Assembly: GCA_947501695.1 (NCBI GenBank)
Contig: CANMWO010000001.1
Location: 1,550,001 to 1,614,000 of the forward strand
Direction: 5' to 3'
DNA length: 64,000 nt
Origin: an uncultured Sphingomonadaceae bacterium
Lineage (GTDB): Bacteria > Pseudomonadota > Alphaproteobacteria > Sphingomonadales > Sphingomonadaceae
Shown: in pieces, positions 18,567 through 28,295 of the stretch
Layout: each line of letters begins with the position of its first letter
Numbering within the stretch: position 1 is the stretch's first letter
Position numbers and translations under genes: made by a program
The notes under the pieces: model-generated
The model's input: only the letters and a program-made list of their open reading frames with translations
What the model was told of the DNA's origin: nothing
The model's database searches: none

Positions 18567-19510
18567 CGCTCACGGTCATCAAACCCGGGCTGCAAACCAC
18601 GATACAAGGCGCGCCGTTTTCCGGCCATCGGCATTTGGGTATGCCCGCTGCCGGAGCGGCCGATTGCCTTTCTCTTATCTTGGCCAATCATCTGGTCGGA
18701 AATACGCCCGACGCAATAGCATTAGAAATTACTCTGGATGATGCCAAATTCACCGTCGACCAGATTTCTAGTCTAGCCCTTACCGGTGCCGCCAGCTTTT
18801 TGCGTTTGAATGGCGAAGACATGCCTTTACACGCCACGATTGAGGCAGCACCGGGAGACGAAATTCATATCGGACCGGCCAAAAAGGGGTGTCGCTCCTA
18901 TCTCGCTTTAGCGGGAGATATAGAGGCCCAGTCTCTGCTCGGTGGTCGATCCACCTATATGGGTGCCGCTCTTGGCGGATATCACGGGCGCGCTTTACAA
19001 GCCGGTGATATTATTAAATGGAAAACGGCGACCCCGTCGAAACAGTTGGTCCGGCAAACACCAGAAAATCTGATCCCGATTCAGTCTGATCAATATATCA
19101 TCCGAGTTATGGTTGGGCCCGAATTTGCTGATCTACCAATTGATCAACAAGAATGTTTTTTCGCAGAAAAACATAAGGTTGGGCGTAGAAGCAACCGTAT
19201 GGGTCTGAATTTGACAGGCCTGTCGCTGAAATCTGGGGATAAACAACCGATGCAAAGTGCACCGGTTTTCCCCGGTACAATTCAGTGCCCGCCCGATGGC
19301 GAGCCTTTCCTGTTGGGGCCCGATGCCCAGACAACCGGTGGCTACCCCCGAATTGCACAAGCCATTCGGGCAGATCGCCACCTGATCGGGCAATTACGCC
19401 CGGGGGCTGACATGCAATTCGTCAAAGTCACCAATGATCGGGCAACAGCTATTTACCGTCAGAAACTCTTGCTTCTCACACCTTGGCTTGGAGCCATCAG
19501 TCTATGGTGA
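18563..19510 (+). CDS. pxpC: 5-oxoprolinase subunit C (KipA family)
   Basis: The 315-residue protein starts MTLTVIKPGLQTTIQ and continues with GHRHLGMPAAGAAD, the N-terminal signature of the biotin-dependent carboxylase-like PxpC family. SYLALAGDIE and SNRMGLNL are further conserved blocks. It completes the ATP-dependent 5-oxoprolinase. It is the last gene of the plus-strand operon and converges with rpmE, with 30 bases between the stops. Confidence 0.96.
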   Translation: MTLTVIKPGLQTTIQGAPFSGHRHLGMPAAGAADCLSLILANHLVGNTPDAIALEITLDDAKFTVDQISSLALTGAASFLRLNGEDMPLHATIEAAPGDEIHIGPAKKGCRSYLALAGDIEAQSLLGGRSTYMGAALGGYHGRALQAGDIIKWKTATPSKQLVRQTPENLIPIQSDQYIIRVMVGPEFADLPIDQQECFFAEKHKVGRRSNRMGLNLTGLSLKSGDKQPMQSAPVFPGTIQCPPDGEPFLLGPDAQTTGGYPRIAQAIRADRHLIGQLRPGADMQFVKVTNDRATAIYRQKLLLLTPWLGAISLW

Positions 19511-19540
19511 GCAGAAGACTTTGCCCTCTGCCAACACAGC

Positions 19541-19771
19541 TTAGCTTTTCTTGAGAGACAATCCGCCAAAACGCTTGTTGAAGCGAGCCACTTGACCGCC
19601 AGCATCGAGAAGGCGTTGGTTACCGCCGGTCCATGCTGGATGCGATGAAGGATCAATATCAAGCTGCAGCGTTTCGCCCTCTTTACCCCAAGTGGAGCGG
19701 GTTTCGAATACAGTGCCATCGGTCATCTGGACCTTGATCATGTGGTAATCGGGATGCGTATCTTTTTTCAT
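19541..19771 (-). CDS. rpmE: Ribosomal protein bL31, cysteine-free form
   Basis: The 76-residue protein begins [15 protein letters not shown] and contains RSTWGKEG and [14 protein letters not shown], the bL31 landmarks. The zinc-binding cysteines of the C-plus form are absent (for example VQMTDG where TCTCG would be), as is usual in alphaproteobacteria. The ATG at 19771 is chosen over an upstream in-frame start because of a GGAG ribosome binding site six bases before it. It follows fabZ on the same strand at a distance of 110 bases. Confidence 0.96.
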   Translation of the reverse strand: MKKDTHPDYHMIKVQMTDGTVFETRSTWGKEGETLQLDIDPSSHPAWTGGNQRLLDAGGQVARFNKRFGGLSLKKS

Positions 19772-19881
19772 TTTTTGCTCCAAAATGGGCTGGTTTCCGA
19801 CCAGGTCCCTAAGCGTATAATAATATGTGAAGCGGCGCATTAAACGCCGCCACCCAAAAGTGCAAGATTCTTTTAAATTTC

Positions 19882-20340
19882 TTATGCTGCCGGCGGATCG
19901 GCAATCATTGCAGTAAAACCAGCTTCCGCAGCAACTTTATCACCGATCATCGCCTGCCCAAAGAACTTGCAAACCCGCGCGCGTTTCTGAACAAATTTGA
20001 CGTTAAGCGACAACAAACAGCCCGGCTCAACCGGATTGCGGAATTTCGCCCCGTCAATGGCCATGAAATAGACTAACTTTCCAGACCCCACGAGACCAAA
20101 GCTTTCCATCGCCAATACCCCGGCAGCTTGAGCAAGCGCTTCAACGATCATAACGCCTGGCATGATCGGCCGTCCGGGGAAGTGACCCTGAAAAAACCCT
20201 TCGTTCATCGACACGGCTTTCACCGCGCAAATGGATTCGTCCTTGATCAGCTCTTCCACACGGTCGACCAGCAACATGGGATAGCGGTGCGGTAACACCG
20301 CCATCACTTTGGTAACGTCGTAATCTAACGGTTCAGACAT
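19882..20340 (-). CDS. fabZ: 3-hydroxyacyl-ACP dehydratase FabZ
   Basis: FabZ removes water from 3-hydroxyacyl-ACP in fatty acid elongation. The 152-residue product has the catalytic His53 in [12 protein letters not shown] and Glu67 in EALAQA, and the upstream [12 protein letters not shown] block. The ATG at 20340 gives the family-typical N-terminus [13 protein letters not shown]; a longer frame would overlap ompH. It lies eight bases after the ompH stop. In most Gram-negative bacteria fabZ sits among lpxD, lpxA and lpxB; here these are absent. Confidence 0.97.
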   Translation of the reverse strand: MSEPLDYDVTKVMAVLPHRYPMLLVDRVEELIKDESICAVKAVSMNEGFFQGHFPGRPIMPGVMIVEALAQAAGVLAMESFGLVGSGKLVYFMAIDGAKFRNPVEPGCLLSLNVKFVQKRARVCKFFGQAMIGDKVAAEAGFTAMIADPPAA

Positions 20341-20348
20341 TGCGTTTA

Positions 20349-21002
20349 TTAACGGCCGGAAGGCTGCTGTGCCGCAGCTGGCTGCTGTGCCTGCTGTTGC
20401 GATTGACCAGGCTTCCAACCTGCTGGCGGTGTAATGGAAGCAGAAGGAACCAGCTTGTTGAGTTCGAGAACAATGGCATCCGTGATATCAACATAAGGCT
20501 CACGCGCGATCACGGCCTGTGGCTGCAATACCAAATCGACTTTTTTCGCCTTCATCGCGGCTTTTATGGCGTCGTTCAATTTCATACCAACCTGCTCTTC
20601 GACATAGCCGGTTGCCAATGTCACGCGCTGTTGCAAGCGAGCCAGCTCCTGTTGACCGGATTGGCGCTTAGCCTGAAGAGCCTGTGCCTGTGGTTGAACA
20701 GTTGCCTGCGTGGCACCAGGTTGTTGAACTGCTGCATTATAGGCATCGACCAGCGGCTTGATTTCCGTCTGCAAAGCAGCAGCGCGCGCATTGGTCGCGT
20801 CGATATCAGCTTTATAGGTCGTTTTCATCTGGTTCACTGCTGTCTGATAAGCCTGAGCCTTAACGACGGCAGCTTCATAGTTCGCCACCGCGATACTGGT
20901 TCTGGACTGCGCGGCCGCTGGTGATGCAACCATCGCTGGAACAGACAGAGTAGCAAGGGCCAAAGCGGCCGATTTCAAAAGTGTCTTTGTTGAAATAGTC
21001 AT
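20349..21002 (-). CDS. OmpH/Skp-like periplasmic chaperone
   Basis: Skp-family proteins hold unfolded outer-membrane proteins on the way to the Bam complex. The 217-residue protein has a signal peptide ending near residue 31 (SPAAAQ), long alanine- and glutamine-rich helical stretches typical of the coiled-coil tentacles (about 40-140), a basic [20 protein letters not shown] block split here from [11 protein letters not shown], and a proline- and glutamine-rich tail. Its ATG overlaps the bamA stop by one base. The tail is longer than in E. coli Skp. Confidence 0.88.
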   Translation of the reverse strand: MTISTKTLLKSAALALATLSVPAMVASPAAAQSRTSIAVANYEAAVVKAQAYQTAVNQMKTTYKADIDATNARAAALQTEIKPLVDAYNAAVQQPGATQATVQPQAQALQAKRQSGQQELARLQQRVTLATGYVEEQVGMKLNDAIKAAMKAKKVDLVLQPQAVIAREPYVDITDAIVLELNKLVPSASITPPAGWKPGQSQQQAQQPAAAQQPSGR

Positions 21003-23761
21003 TAGAATTGTGTTCCTACATTGAAAGTGAATAGCTTGGTATCATCACCAGGCTCTTTTAACAGAGCGCGCGCTACATCGATCCTAAACGGACCGAATGG
21101 AGAGTTCCAGTTGACACCAATGCCAACGGACAGGCGGGGCTTGGCGCTATCGCCAAAGAAACGTTCGACAAAGCTGGTGGAAATTGTGTTAGGGTTTCCA
21201 GCTGCATTAACAGCATCGACAACTTGAACGACAGCACCAGTGTTATCGGTGCTAAGGAAAAGAGGCCCGGTTGCGGTTACCGTAGTCACCGCCCCAGTCG
21301 TCGGATCTGTTGTCGTCACCACAGCACCAGTTGCGTCTCTAACCGCAACCGTTCCAACAGCTTGTGGGTTCTGCAAAATAGGAGTGGTGACGTTGAATAC
21401 CGCCCCTGCATCAACAAAGATTGAAGGCCTTAAGCCCAGTTCACGGATGCCGGAACCGAGAGGAATTTCAAGTTCAGCACGCGCCAGATAATAAGCGCGT
21501 CCGCCAATAGCATCATCCGTTCGCTGATTTTCATTAATGATCAGCTGATTAAATGGCGTACCATTTTCATCAAGCGCAGGCTGCGTGAAGTTACGAACAA
21601 CCCGAGGACCAACCCCGCGGATATCAAATCCCCGAATTTGAGGCTCACCCAGGAAGAAACGGTCGGTCAATCGAACATCATCAATACCGTCTGCTGCACT
21701 GCCGCGATTTTCCAGCGGATGGATATATCCCGCTTCGCCGCTCACTGAGAAAATGAATTGACCAAAGGGCTTCCAGTATTTTGCTGCGTTAACTCGCCCT
21801 TTGAGATATTTTACGCTTCCGCCCAAACCGGCAAAGTCCAAGCTACCGACTATAGTTTGCCCGCGTGTTGGTCGAACGCGATTATCACGATCATCGTAGA
21901 TCAACGATGCACCAATAGATGACGTCGTTCGCTTGCCAAGAGCATCACAAAGAAAACGACCGGCAATCAAAGGATCACAAGTATCTTCTGTGCTATTTCC
22001 TCGGGCACCATCACCGTCAAAATCAGTAAAGAACAGATTTCTATCCAATGTCACATCGTCAAAACTAAGGCCATATCGAAGCGAAGCCGACAGATATTCT
22101 GTTATAGGAACCCCGGCACGAACTTGAAAGCCGGTGGTCAGCTGTTCAAATGTCGTTTCACGATCATTGCCGACAAAGTTAAAGCTGTTCAAATCACGCC
22201 GGAAGAGATCGACCCCAACCGCAATATTCCGGTCGAAAAGATAAGGTTCGGTAAAACCAAGCTCAATCGACTGCGAAAAGCTGGAATAGCTCACGCTGGC
22301 CCGCAATTCCTGACCCTTGCCGCGGAAGTTGCGTTGGCGGACAGAGGCTTGCAGAATGAAATTCTCGACGCTCGAGAAACCGGCGGAGAGCTGCAATTCG
22401 CCTGTCGCGCGTTCTTCTACATTCGCTTCGAGAATGATCCTGTCTGGCGCGCTGCCCTGTTTCTGTTCAATTTCCAGTTCATCCTGGAAAAAGCCCAGCG
22501 ACTTAATTCGATTGGCCGAACGCTTAACCTGGAAACTGTTAAAGGCATCACCCTCGTTCAAACGAAATTCACGGCGTACAACTTTGTCGACCGTAAGGGT
22601 GTTACCGTTAATATCGATACGCTCAACATAAACACGATCACTCTCTGCAACCTTGAACGTTATGCCCATGGTCAGAGTTTCTTTGTCGCGATTAAATTCC
22701 GGACGAACATCTGCAAAAGCGTAGCCAAATAATCCGGCCGTTTCTGACAAGCGTTCTACTGTATCCTCAACCTGTTTCGCATTATAAAAGTCGCCGTCCT
22801 TCATTGGTAGCAACGGCGTCAGGGTTTCGGCCGTGAAATCGCGGATCTCACTTTCAACGGTTACATCGGAAAACTTATATCGATCGCCCTCTTCCACCAC
22901 ATAGGTAATGATGAAATCTTTTTTATCGGGTGTAAGTTCCGCTACCGCCGAGATAACCCGAAAATCAGCATAGCCTTCGGTCAAATAAAATTGGCGTAAT
23001 TTTTGTTGATCAAAAGCCAGCCGGTCAGGATCATAGGTCGCGCCAGAGCTGAAAAAGCGATAGAAACGTGCTTGTTTTGTCGCCATTTCGCCGCGTAACT
23101 TACCATCGGAGAATATCTCGTTGCCGATGATGTTGATTTGCTGGACTTTCGATTTCGGGCCTTCATTTACCTCGAAAACAATATCCACACGGTTCTGGTC
23201 CAACTGAACCATTTTCGGTTCGACACTAGCAGCAAAGCGACCCTTGCGTTTGTAGAGCTCGACAATACGGGCAACATCAGCGCGCACTTTCGAACGGGTA
23301 AATATCTGGCGAGGAGCAAGGCGAATTTCCGGACGAATCTTGTCTTCCTTGATCCGTTTGTTACCTTCCAGCAAGATACGATTGATGACCGGATTTTCGA
23401 TAACGTCAATAACCACTGCACCGGCATTGTTGCGGATGCTGACATCTTTGAATAATTCCGTCTCGAAAAGATCCTTGAGCGCTTGGTCAGCTGATTCCTG
23501 GGTATAGGTCTGACCCACACGCAGCTTCATATATGATAGCACCGTGTCCGATTCCAACCGCTGCGATCCGTTCACCACGATTGATCTGATCGTATTGTCC
23601 ACTGCCATGGTCGGTTGAACCGCCGGTGGTTGAGACGCAGGAGGTTGAGTCACTGGCGTGTCCTGGGCATGGACTGGCACCGCGATGCCTGCCAGAATTG
23701 TACCACTCATCAAAATGGGCAGGAGCCGTTTTTTATGCTTCACAGACAAACTCGCTTTCAC
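21002..23761 (-). CDS. bamA: Outer membrane assembly factor BamA
   Basis: BamA inserts beta-barrel proteins into the outer membrane. The 919-residue protein has a signal peptide (to about residue 32, VPVHAQ), five POTRA domains (about 55-460) and a C-terminal 16-stranded barrel ending in NVGTQF, with the terminal phenylalanine needed for insertion. The barrel contains FFLGEPQIRGFDIRGVGPR, which has the conserved VRGF-like tetrad as IRGF. About 70 extra residues rich in threonine and valine (roughly 795-865) are inserted between late strands. It lies between rseP and ompH in the envelope operon. Confidence 0.97.
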   Translation of the reverse strand: MKASLSVKHKKRLLPILMSGTILAGIAVPVHAQDTPVTQPPASQPPAVQPTMAVDNTIRSIVVNGSQRLESDTVLSYMKLRVGQTYTQESADQALKDLFETELFKDVSIRNNAGAVVIDVIENPVINRILLEGNKRIKEDKIRPEIRLAPRQIFTRSKVRADVARIVELYKRKGRFAASVEPKMVQLDQNRVDIVFEVNEGPKSKVQQINIIGNEIFSDGKLRGEMATKQARFYRFFSSGATYDPDRLAFDQQKLRQFYLTEGYADFRVISAVAELTPDKKDFIITYVVEEGDRYKFSDVTVESEIRDFTAETLTPLLPMKDGDFYNAKQVEDTVERLSETAGLFGYAFADVRPEFNRDKETLTMGITFKVAESDRVYVERIDINGNTLTVDKVVRREFRLNEGDAFNSFQVKRSANRIKSLGFFQDELEIEQKQGSAPDRIILEANVEERATGELQLSAGFSSVENFILQASVRQRNFRGKGQELRASVSYSSFSQSIELGFTEPYLFDRNIAVGVDLFRRDLNSFNFVGNDRETTFEQLTTGFQVRAGVPITEYLSASLRYGLSFDDVTLDRNLFFTDFDGDGARGNSTEDTCDPLIAGRFLCDALGKRTTSSIGASLIYDDRDNRVRPTRGQTIVGSLDFAGLGGSVKYLKGRVNAAKYWKPFGQFIFSVSGEAGYIHPLENRGSAADGIDDVRLTDRFFLGEPQIRGFDIRGVGPRVVRNFTQPALDENGTPFNQLIINENQRTDDAIGGRAYYLARAELEIPLGSGIRELGLRPSIFVDAGAVFNVTTPILQNPQAVGTVAVRDATGAVVTTTDPTTGAVTTVTATGPLFLSTDNTGAVVQVVDAVNAAGNPNTISTSFVERFFGDSAKPRLSVGIGVNWNSPFGPFRIDVARALLKEPGDDTKLFTFNVGTQF

Positions 23762-23852
23762 GCCTTAAACTCAAAAAATACTAACCAGTGCAAAATATGC
23801 ATCAAGTTTTGCGAAACCCCTGCCCCAACCGGACCTATCAATCAATGGGCAA

Positions 23853-24977
23853 TCAGCCTGAAAACACACTGAATAGACCGAAAGAGACCAAATCATTAAA
23901 CGTCACCACCAACATGAACACTACCACCAGTGCAAAACCCGATTGAAAGGCCCATTGCTGAACCATAGGACTTGCCGGCTTTCTCCGTACCGCTTCTATG
24001 GCATAGAACATCAAATGCCCTCCATCGAGCATGGGGATTGGCAGGAGGTTGATGAACCCTAAGTTAATTGAGATTAACGCTACAAAGAATATAAACTGGT
24101 TCAACCCGGCGACGAATTGCTCACCAGAAACTTGCGCTATTTTCAGTGGCCCGCCGAGTTCCTTTACAGACCTTCTTCCACTTATAACCTGACCCAATGT
24201 CGTAACGATCAGGTCGACAATCTCCACAGTTTGACGCGTTGCGACGACCGGGGCTTCCCACAGCGAAACATCACGGCGTTCAATACTGCCGGGAGAAATT
24301 CCCAATAGGCCAATCTTAAATTGATTGCCGAAACGGTCTTCCTCGATCCGGAATCCAATTATCGCCTCTTTTGCTATAGTTGATCCATCACGTTCAAACT
24401 TAATCTCTACTTTTTCTTCTGGAATAATAGAGATTTCACGCGATAAATCAGAAAAACGACTTATGTCATCGCCATTTATTTCCAGAATTTTGTCGCCATT
24501 TTTCAAGCCTATTTTCTCAGCAGTGGAGTTTTCCGCAACGGTTCCGACAACGGGGGCAGTAACACTTTCACCATATGCCAAAGCGAAACCTGCCAATATC
24601 AATATAGCAAACAAGAAGTTGATCGCTGGCCCAGCAAAAACGATCGCGGCACGCTTCAAAAGCGATTTCGATTGAAACGTCTGATTGCGCTCCTCTGGCG
24701 GCAGCTTTAACCACTCTTCACTAGCAGAGCTGGACGGATCCATATCTCCGGCAAATTGCACATATCCACCTAAAGGCAGGGCGCAAATTTTCCATCGGGT
24801 GCCTCGTTTATCATTCCAACCTATAATCTCTTTTCCGAAACCAATCGAAAATTTATCTGCTTTGACACCGCACCAGCGCCCAACCAGATAGTGTCCCATT
24901 TCGTGAATAAAAACGAGCACTCCGATTGTGACCAGAAAAGCAAATAAGGTTATCAATATACCGGGATTTTCAGTCAA
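23853..24977 (-). CDS. rseP: Site-2 membrane protease RseP
   Basis: RseP cuts membrane-anchored regulators such as anti-sigma factors and clears signal peptide remnants. The 374-residue protein has the zinc-binding HEMGH motif in the first membrane segment (His25, Glu26, His29), a PDZ domain (about residues 125-200, GLKNGDKILEINGDDI), and the third metal ligand region LPIPMLDGGHLMFY near residue 315. It has one recognisable PDZ domain. It overlaps dxr by four bases (ATGA). Confidence 0.96.
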   Translation of the reverse strand: MTENPGILITLFAFLVTIGVLVFIHEMGHYLVGRWCGVKADKFSIGFGKEIIGWNDKRGTRWKICALPLGGYVQFAGDMDPSSSASEEWLKLPPEERNQTFQSKSLLKRAAIVFAGPAINFLFAILILAGFALAYGESVTAPVVGTVAENSTAEKIGLKNGDKILEINGDDISRFSDLSREISIIPEEKVEIKFERDGSTIAKEAIIGFRIEEDRFGNQFKIGLLGISPGSIERRDVSLWEAPVVATRQTVEIVDLIVTTLGQVISGRRSVKELGGPLKIAQVSGEQFVAGLNQFIFFVALISINLGFINLLPIPMLDGGHLMFYAIEAVRRKPASPMVQQWAFQSGFALVVVFMLVVTFNDLVSFGLFSVFSG

Positions 24978-26146
24978 ACTTTAACATCCTCAATCATGGC
25001 TATGGCCCGCTTACGCGTTTCTTTATCAATAGCAAAAATATCCGCAAGGTCGTTCGGTTCTGGCGGGCTATAGCTGTCAACTATGCGTGATACAATCTCG
25101 GTGATTTCCAGAAACTGAACATCGTCATTTAGAAAAGCAGCAACCGCAATTTCATTGGCTGCATTCAAAATTGCCGGAACCGCCCCGCCCGCCTCAATAG
25201 CCCCGCGCGCCAACTTTATTGCCGGGAAGCGATCATCGTCGGGAGCTTCAAAGTCAAGCTTACCAATATTGGCCAAATCAAGCGGCACACAATCGGTATG
25301 CATACGCTCGGGCCAAGCCAACGCGCTGGCAATCGGAATACGCATGTCCGGCGATCCGAGCTGCGCCAGCGTTGACCGGTCATGATATTCTACCATCGAA
25401 TGGATCACGGATTGCGGATGTACCAATATGTCGATATTTTCCAAACCAACAGGGAAAAGGTGATGGGCCTCAATCAGCTCCAATCCCTTATTCATCATGG
25501 TGGCGCTATCGACGGAAATCTTTGCGCCCATATCCCAATTGGGATGCGCCACTGCTTGTTCAGGAGTAACCGAAGCCATTTGTTCTTTGGACCATGATCG
25601 GAAAGGCCCGCCGCTAGCAGTCAACGTGATTTTGCGAACCTGATCAATTCTACCGCCCTGCAGACATTGAAAAATCGCGTTATGTTCGGAATCAACGGGT
25701 AGCAGCGTTGCACCGGCTTCACGGGCCTGCGCCATCATCAGCGCGCCCGCTGAAACCAAAGCCTCTTTATTCGCGAGTGCAACCGTTTTTCCACATTTCA
25801 GTGCAGCCAGCGTCGGTGGCAATCCAGCACATCCGACAATAGCGGCCATCGTCCAATCCACACCCAAGGCAGCGGCGGCGACAAGTTGATCTGGTCCAGC
25901 AGCTGCTTCGGTTTTCGAACCAGCAAGCAGTTGCTTCAACAGCGCATATTGTTCGGGGTCCGCAACAACCGCCACTTCAGCGTTAAATTCCATTGCCAGT
26001 GCGGCCAGCGCGGCGGCATTGCTGTAAGCAGTCAACGCAACGACACGATATTTTTCACGATCCAACCGTATCAGATCGAGCGTGGACGTGCCGACGGATC
26101 CGGTCGCGCCGAATATCGAAACTGTTCTGATCTTCGCGCCTTTCAT
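24974..26146 (-). CDS. dxr: 1-deoxy-D-xylulose 5-phosphate reductoisomerase
   Basis: Dxr makes 2-C-methyl-D-erythritol 4-phosphate, the second step of the non-mevalonate isoprenoid pathway, using NADPH and a divalent metal. The 390-residue product has the NADPH-binding IFGATGSVGTSTLDL near its start, the ALANKEALVSAG block, the metal-binding PVDSEHNAIFQ (Asp and Glu ligands) and TASGGPF and MNKGLELIEAHHLF substrate loops. Four-base overlaps join it to cdsA and rseP. Confidence 0.98.
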   Translation of the reverse strand: MKGAKIRTVSIFGATGSVGTSTLDLIRLDREKYRVVALTAYSNAAALAALAMEFNAEVAVVADPEQYALLKQLLAGSKTEAAAGPDQLVAAAALGVDWTMAAIVGCAGLPPTLAALKCGKTVALANKEALVSAGALMMAQAREAGATLLPVDSEHNAIFQCLQGGRIDQVRKITLTASGGPFRSWSKEQMASVTPEQAVAHPNWDMGAKISVDSATMMNKGLELIEAHHLFPVGLENIDILVHPQSVIHSMVEYHDRSTLAQLGSPDMRIPIASALAWPERMHTDCVPLDLANIGKLDFEAPDDDRFPAIKLARGAIEAGGAVPAILNAANEIAVAAFLNDDVQFLEITEIVSRIVDSYSPPEPNDLADIFAIDKETRKRAIAMIEDVKV

Positions 26147-26949
26147 AGGCTGCCAAACAAAACTATGATCGCAACCACCGGTGCCACAGGGATCAGGCCG
26201 TCCAATCGGTCCATAACCCCGCCATGGCCTGGGAATACGGTCCCGCTATCCTTAACCCCTGCACCGCGCTTCATCTGACTTTCAAACAAATCTCCCATCT
26301 GGGCCAAAACGGCAAGCGGCATGCTAAGGAGCACCAGCTTAAAGGGTAGTTGAAAATAGACATGCAACGCAAAGCTGAACAAGCCTGTGACAATCACGCC
26401 TCCAATCAATCCAGCCCAAGTTTTGTTTGGGCTAAATGCCGGTGCCAGCTTGGGCCCGCCTATAGCTCGCCCTGAGAAATAGGCTCCGATATCGGTCGCC
26501 CAAACCAGCGCAAGCGTCCAGAATACAAGCAATAAACCATTGTCTGCACCGCGAAGATAAAGAATGGATAGCGCCGGTAATCCGGCATATAATATACCTA
26601 TGGCGAGTTTATGGGAGCGATCAAATACGGCGGTAAACATCGCTGCACCCAAAATCATTCCGAGCGCCAGAAAAGATGGTCCTGCTGCCAGATAGGACAT
26701 AATCGCGAGCGGAACGGACAACGCATATAAGGCTAGTCGCTTGTTCTCTAACCGTCCCGTAAGACCAGCCCATTCTGACAATATGCCCAATGACATAAGC
26801 ACGACCAATAACCACAATGCATGTCGGCCAATTTCATGATTACCAATGACAAGCGTAGTCACTGTCGTCGCAACCAAGGCGACACCGACAATGATCCGGG
26901 TTACAAGCTCGTTCGGAGCTTTTTTCATAGGACTGGCCGGATCGCTCAT
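26143..26949 (-). CDS. cdsA: Phosphatidate cytidylyltransferase
   Basis: CdsA makes CDP-diacylglycerol, the precursor of all phospholipids, in the inner membrane. The 268-residue protein has about eight membrane segments and the CDP-diglyceride synthetase signature spanning FSPNKTWAGLIGGV and the C-terminal SQMKRGAGVKDSG plus PGHGGVMDRLDG, with the catalytic aspartates. It starts three bases after the uppS stop in the minus-strand order and overlaps dxr by four bases. The products feed pssA and psd elsewhere in the window. Confidence 0.97.
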   Translation of the reverse strand: MSDPASPMKKAPNELVTRIIVGVALVATTVTTLVIGNHEIGRHALWLLVVLMSLGILSEWAGLTGRLENKRLALYALSVPLAIMSYLAAGPSFLALGMILGAAMFTAVFDRSHKLAIGILYAGLPALSILYLRGADNGLLLVFWTLALVWATDIGAYFSGRAIGGPKLAPAFSPNKTWAGLIGGVIVTGLFSFALHVYFQLPFKLVLLSMPLAVLAQMGDLFESQMKRGAGVKDSGTVFPGHGGVMDRLDGLIPVAPVVAIIVLFGSL

Positions 26950-26952
26950 AAT

Positions 26953-27720
26953 TTAACGACCACCGAAACGGCGATCTCGGTCACCAAATGACTTCAGAGC
27001 GCGCTGTAATTCCCGTTTATCAAAATCAGGCCATAATGTATCGGTAAAATAGAGCTCTGAATAGGCGGCTTGCCACAGGAGAAAATTGGATAGCCGAAGT
27101 TCACCCGATGTGCGGATCAATAGATCAAGTGGAGGCAATCCAGCTGTATCAAGTGCGTCTGATACGTGACTGACATCAATCTCGTCAGGTTCAAAATCGC
27201 CTTTTTTGACAGCTGCAGCAATGCTTTGTACCGCGCGTAGCATTTCGTTCTGCGCACCATAGTTGAGCGCAATCGCTAACGTCATGCGGTCATTTTTTGC
27301 CGTACGTTCCAAGGCACCTTCGATTAGCTGCACAATATCGCTATCAAGCGCCTTATAGTTGCCGATCACCTTCAATCGGATTCCGTTTTCATCAAATTCA
27401 TCAATGTCTGATTGGATATATTGGCGCAGCAAACCCATCAAATCGGTGATTTCGTCTGCTGGACGGTTCCAATTCTCTGATGAGAAAGCATAGAGGGTCA
27501 TCGCCTCGATGCCCATTTCACCAGCAACACGGACGATATCACGAACCGCTTCAACACCCTTTTTATGGCCCAGCGCACGCGGTAGATGTTTCTTTTTGGC
27601 CCAGCGACCATTGCCATCCATAATGATTGCGATATGGCGCGCACCGTGAGTGGGGTCAGCCACCTGCGCCATATCTGAATCAGGATCTCCCGACCCCTTC
27701 TTTGTGGGCATCAGCCTCAC
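26953..27720 (-). CDS. uppS: Undecaprenyl diphosphate synthase (isoprenyl transferase)
   Basis: UppS extends farnesyl diphosphate with isopentenyl units to the C55 carrier for peptidoglycan and polysaccharide synthesis. The 255-residue product has the active-site Asp35 in IIMDGNGRWAKKK, followed by LYAFSSENWNRP and the C-terminal IRTSGELRLSNFLLWQ. The frame opens with GTG at 27720, which overlaps the frr stop as GTGA; an ATG three codons later (27711) is the alternative. The upstream extension of about 27 residues before HIAIIMDG is longer than in E. coli. Confidence 0.97.
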   Translation of the reverse strand: MRLMPTKKGSGDPDSDMAQVADPTHGARHIAIIMDGNGRWAKKKHLPRALGHKKGVEAVRDIVRVAGEMGIEAMTLYAFSSENWNRPADEITDLMGLLRQYIQSDIDEFDENGIRLKVIGNYKALDSDIVQLIEGALERTAKNDRMTLAIALNYGAQNEMLRAVQSIAAAVKKGDFEPDEIDVSHVSDALDTAGLPPLDLLIRTSGELRLSNFLLWQAAYSELYFTDTLWPDFDKRELQRALKSFGDRDRRFGGR

Positions 27721-28274
27721 TGTGTTAAGATTTCCTGTTCTTTGGCGGAAGACAGTTTGTCCGCTTCCTCAATCATCTCATCGGTCAGCTTCTGCACTTC
27801 GGTTTCCAGACGCTTCTTGTCATCTTCACCGATTTCTTTCTTATTTTCATCAGCTTTGATGTCATCCATCCCATCGCGCCGGACGTTACGAATCGCAATC
27901 CGTGCTTTTTCGGCGAACTGACCGGTAAGCTTGGCCAATTCTTTGCGCCGTTCTTCTGTTAGATCCGGAATAGGCAAACGGATATTGGGACCATCAACAA
28001 TCGGATTGAGGCCCAGACCAGCAGTTCGCACGGATTTTTCCACCGGCTGGATATTACCTTTGTCCCAGACTTGAATAGATAACATCCGCGGCTCTGGTAC
28101 AGAAACAGTCGCTACCTGATTAAGCGGCATTTTTGCGCCATAGACTTCGACAGTAATATTATCGAGCAAAGCCGTGTTAGCGCGGCCAGTCCGTAATCCG
28201 CTCAGATCGTGCTTCAATGCTTCGAGCGACGCCTTCATGCGCTTCTCAAGGTCGCTCTTGTTATATTTAGCCAT
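27717..28274 (-). CDS. frr: Ribosome recycling factor
   Basis: RRF splits post-termination ribosomes together with EF-G. The 185-residue protein has the usual length and blocks: KHDLSGLRTGRANTALLD near the start, the PLNQVATVSVPEPRML hinge region and the C-terminal three-helix segment KKRLETEVQKLTDEMI. It is 21 bases after pyrH and overlaps uppS by four bases, part of the rpsB-to-fabZ cluster. Confidence 0.98.
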   Translation of the reverse strand: MAKYNKSDLEKRMKASLEALKHDLSGLRTGRANTALLDNITVEVYGAKMPLNQVATVSVPEPRMLSIQVWDKGNIQPVEKSVRTAGLGLNPIVDGPNIRLPIPDLTEERRKELAKLTGQFAEKARIAIRNVRRDGMDDIKADENKKEIGEDDKKRLETEVQKLTDEMIEEADKLSSAKEQEILTQ

Positions 28275-28295
28275 GACTTATGTTCTCCCAAATAT

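Noticed and set aside
19511-19540. Possible bidirectional terminator between pxpC and rpmE
   Set aside because: The stem GCAGA with TCTGC is only five pairs with a long loop and has no T-tract in either direction.
22124-22732. Plus-strand open frame of about 202 codons inside bamA
   Set aside because: It is antisense to conserved bamA coding sequence and shows no recognisable domain.
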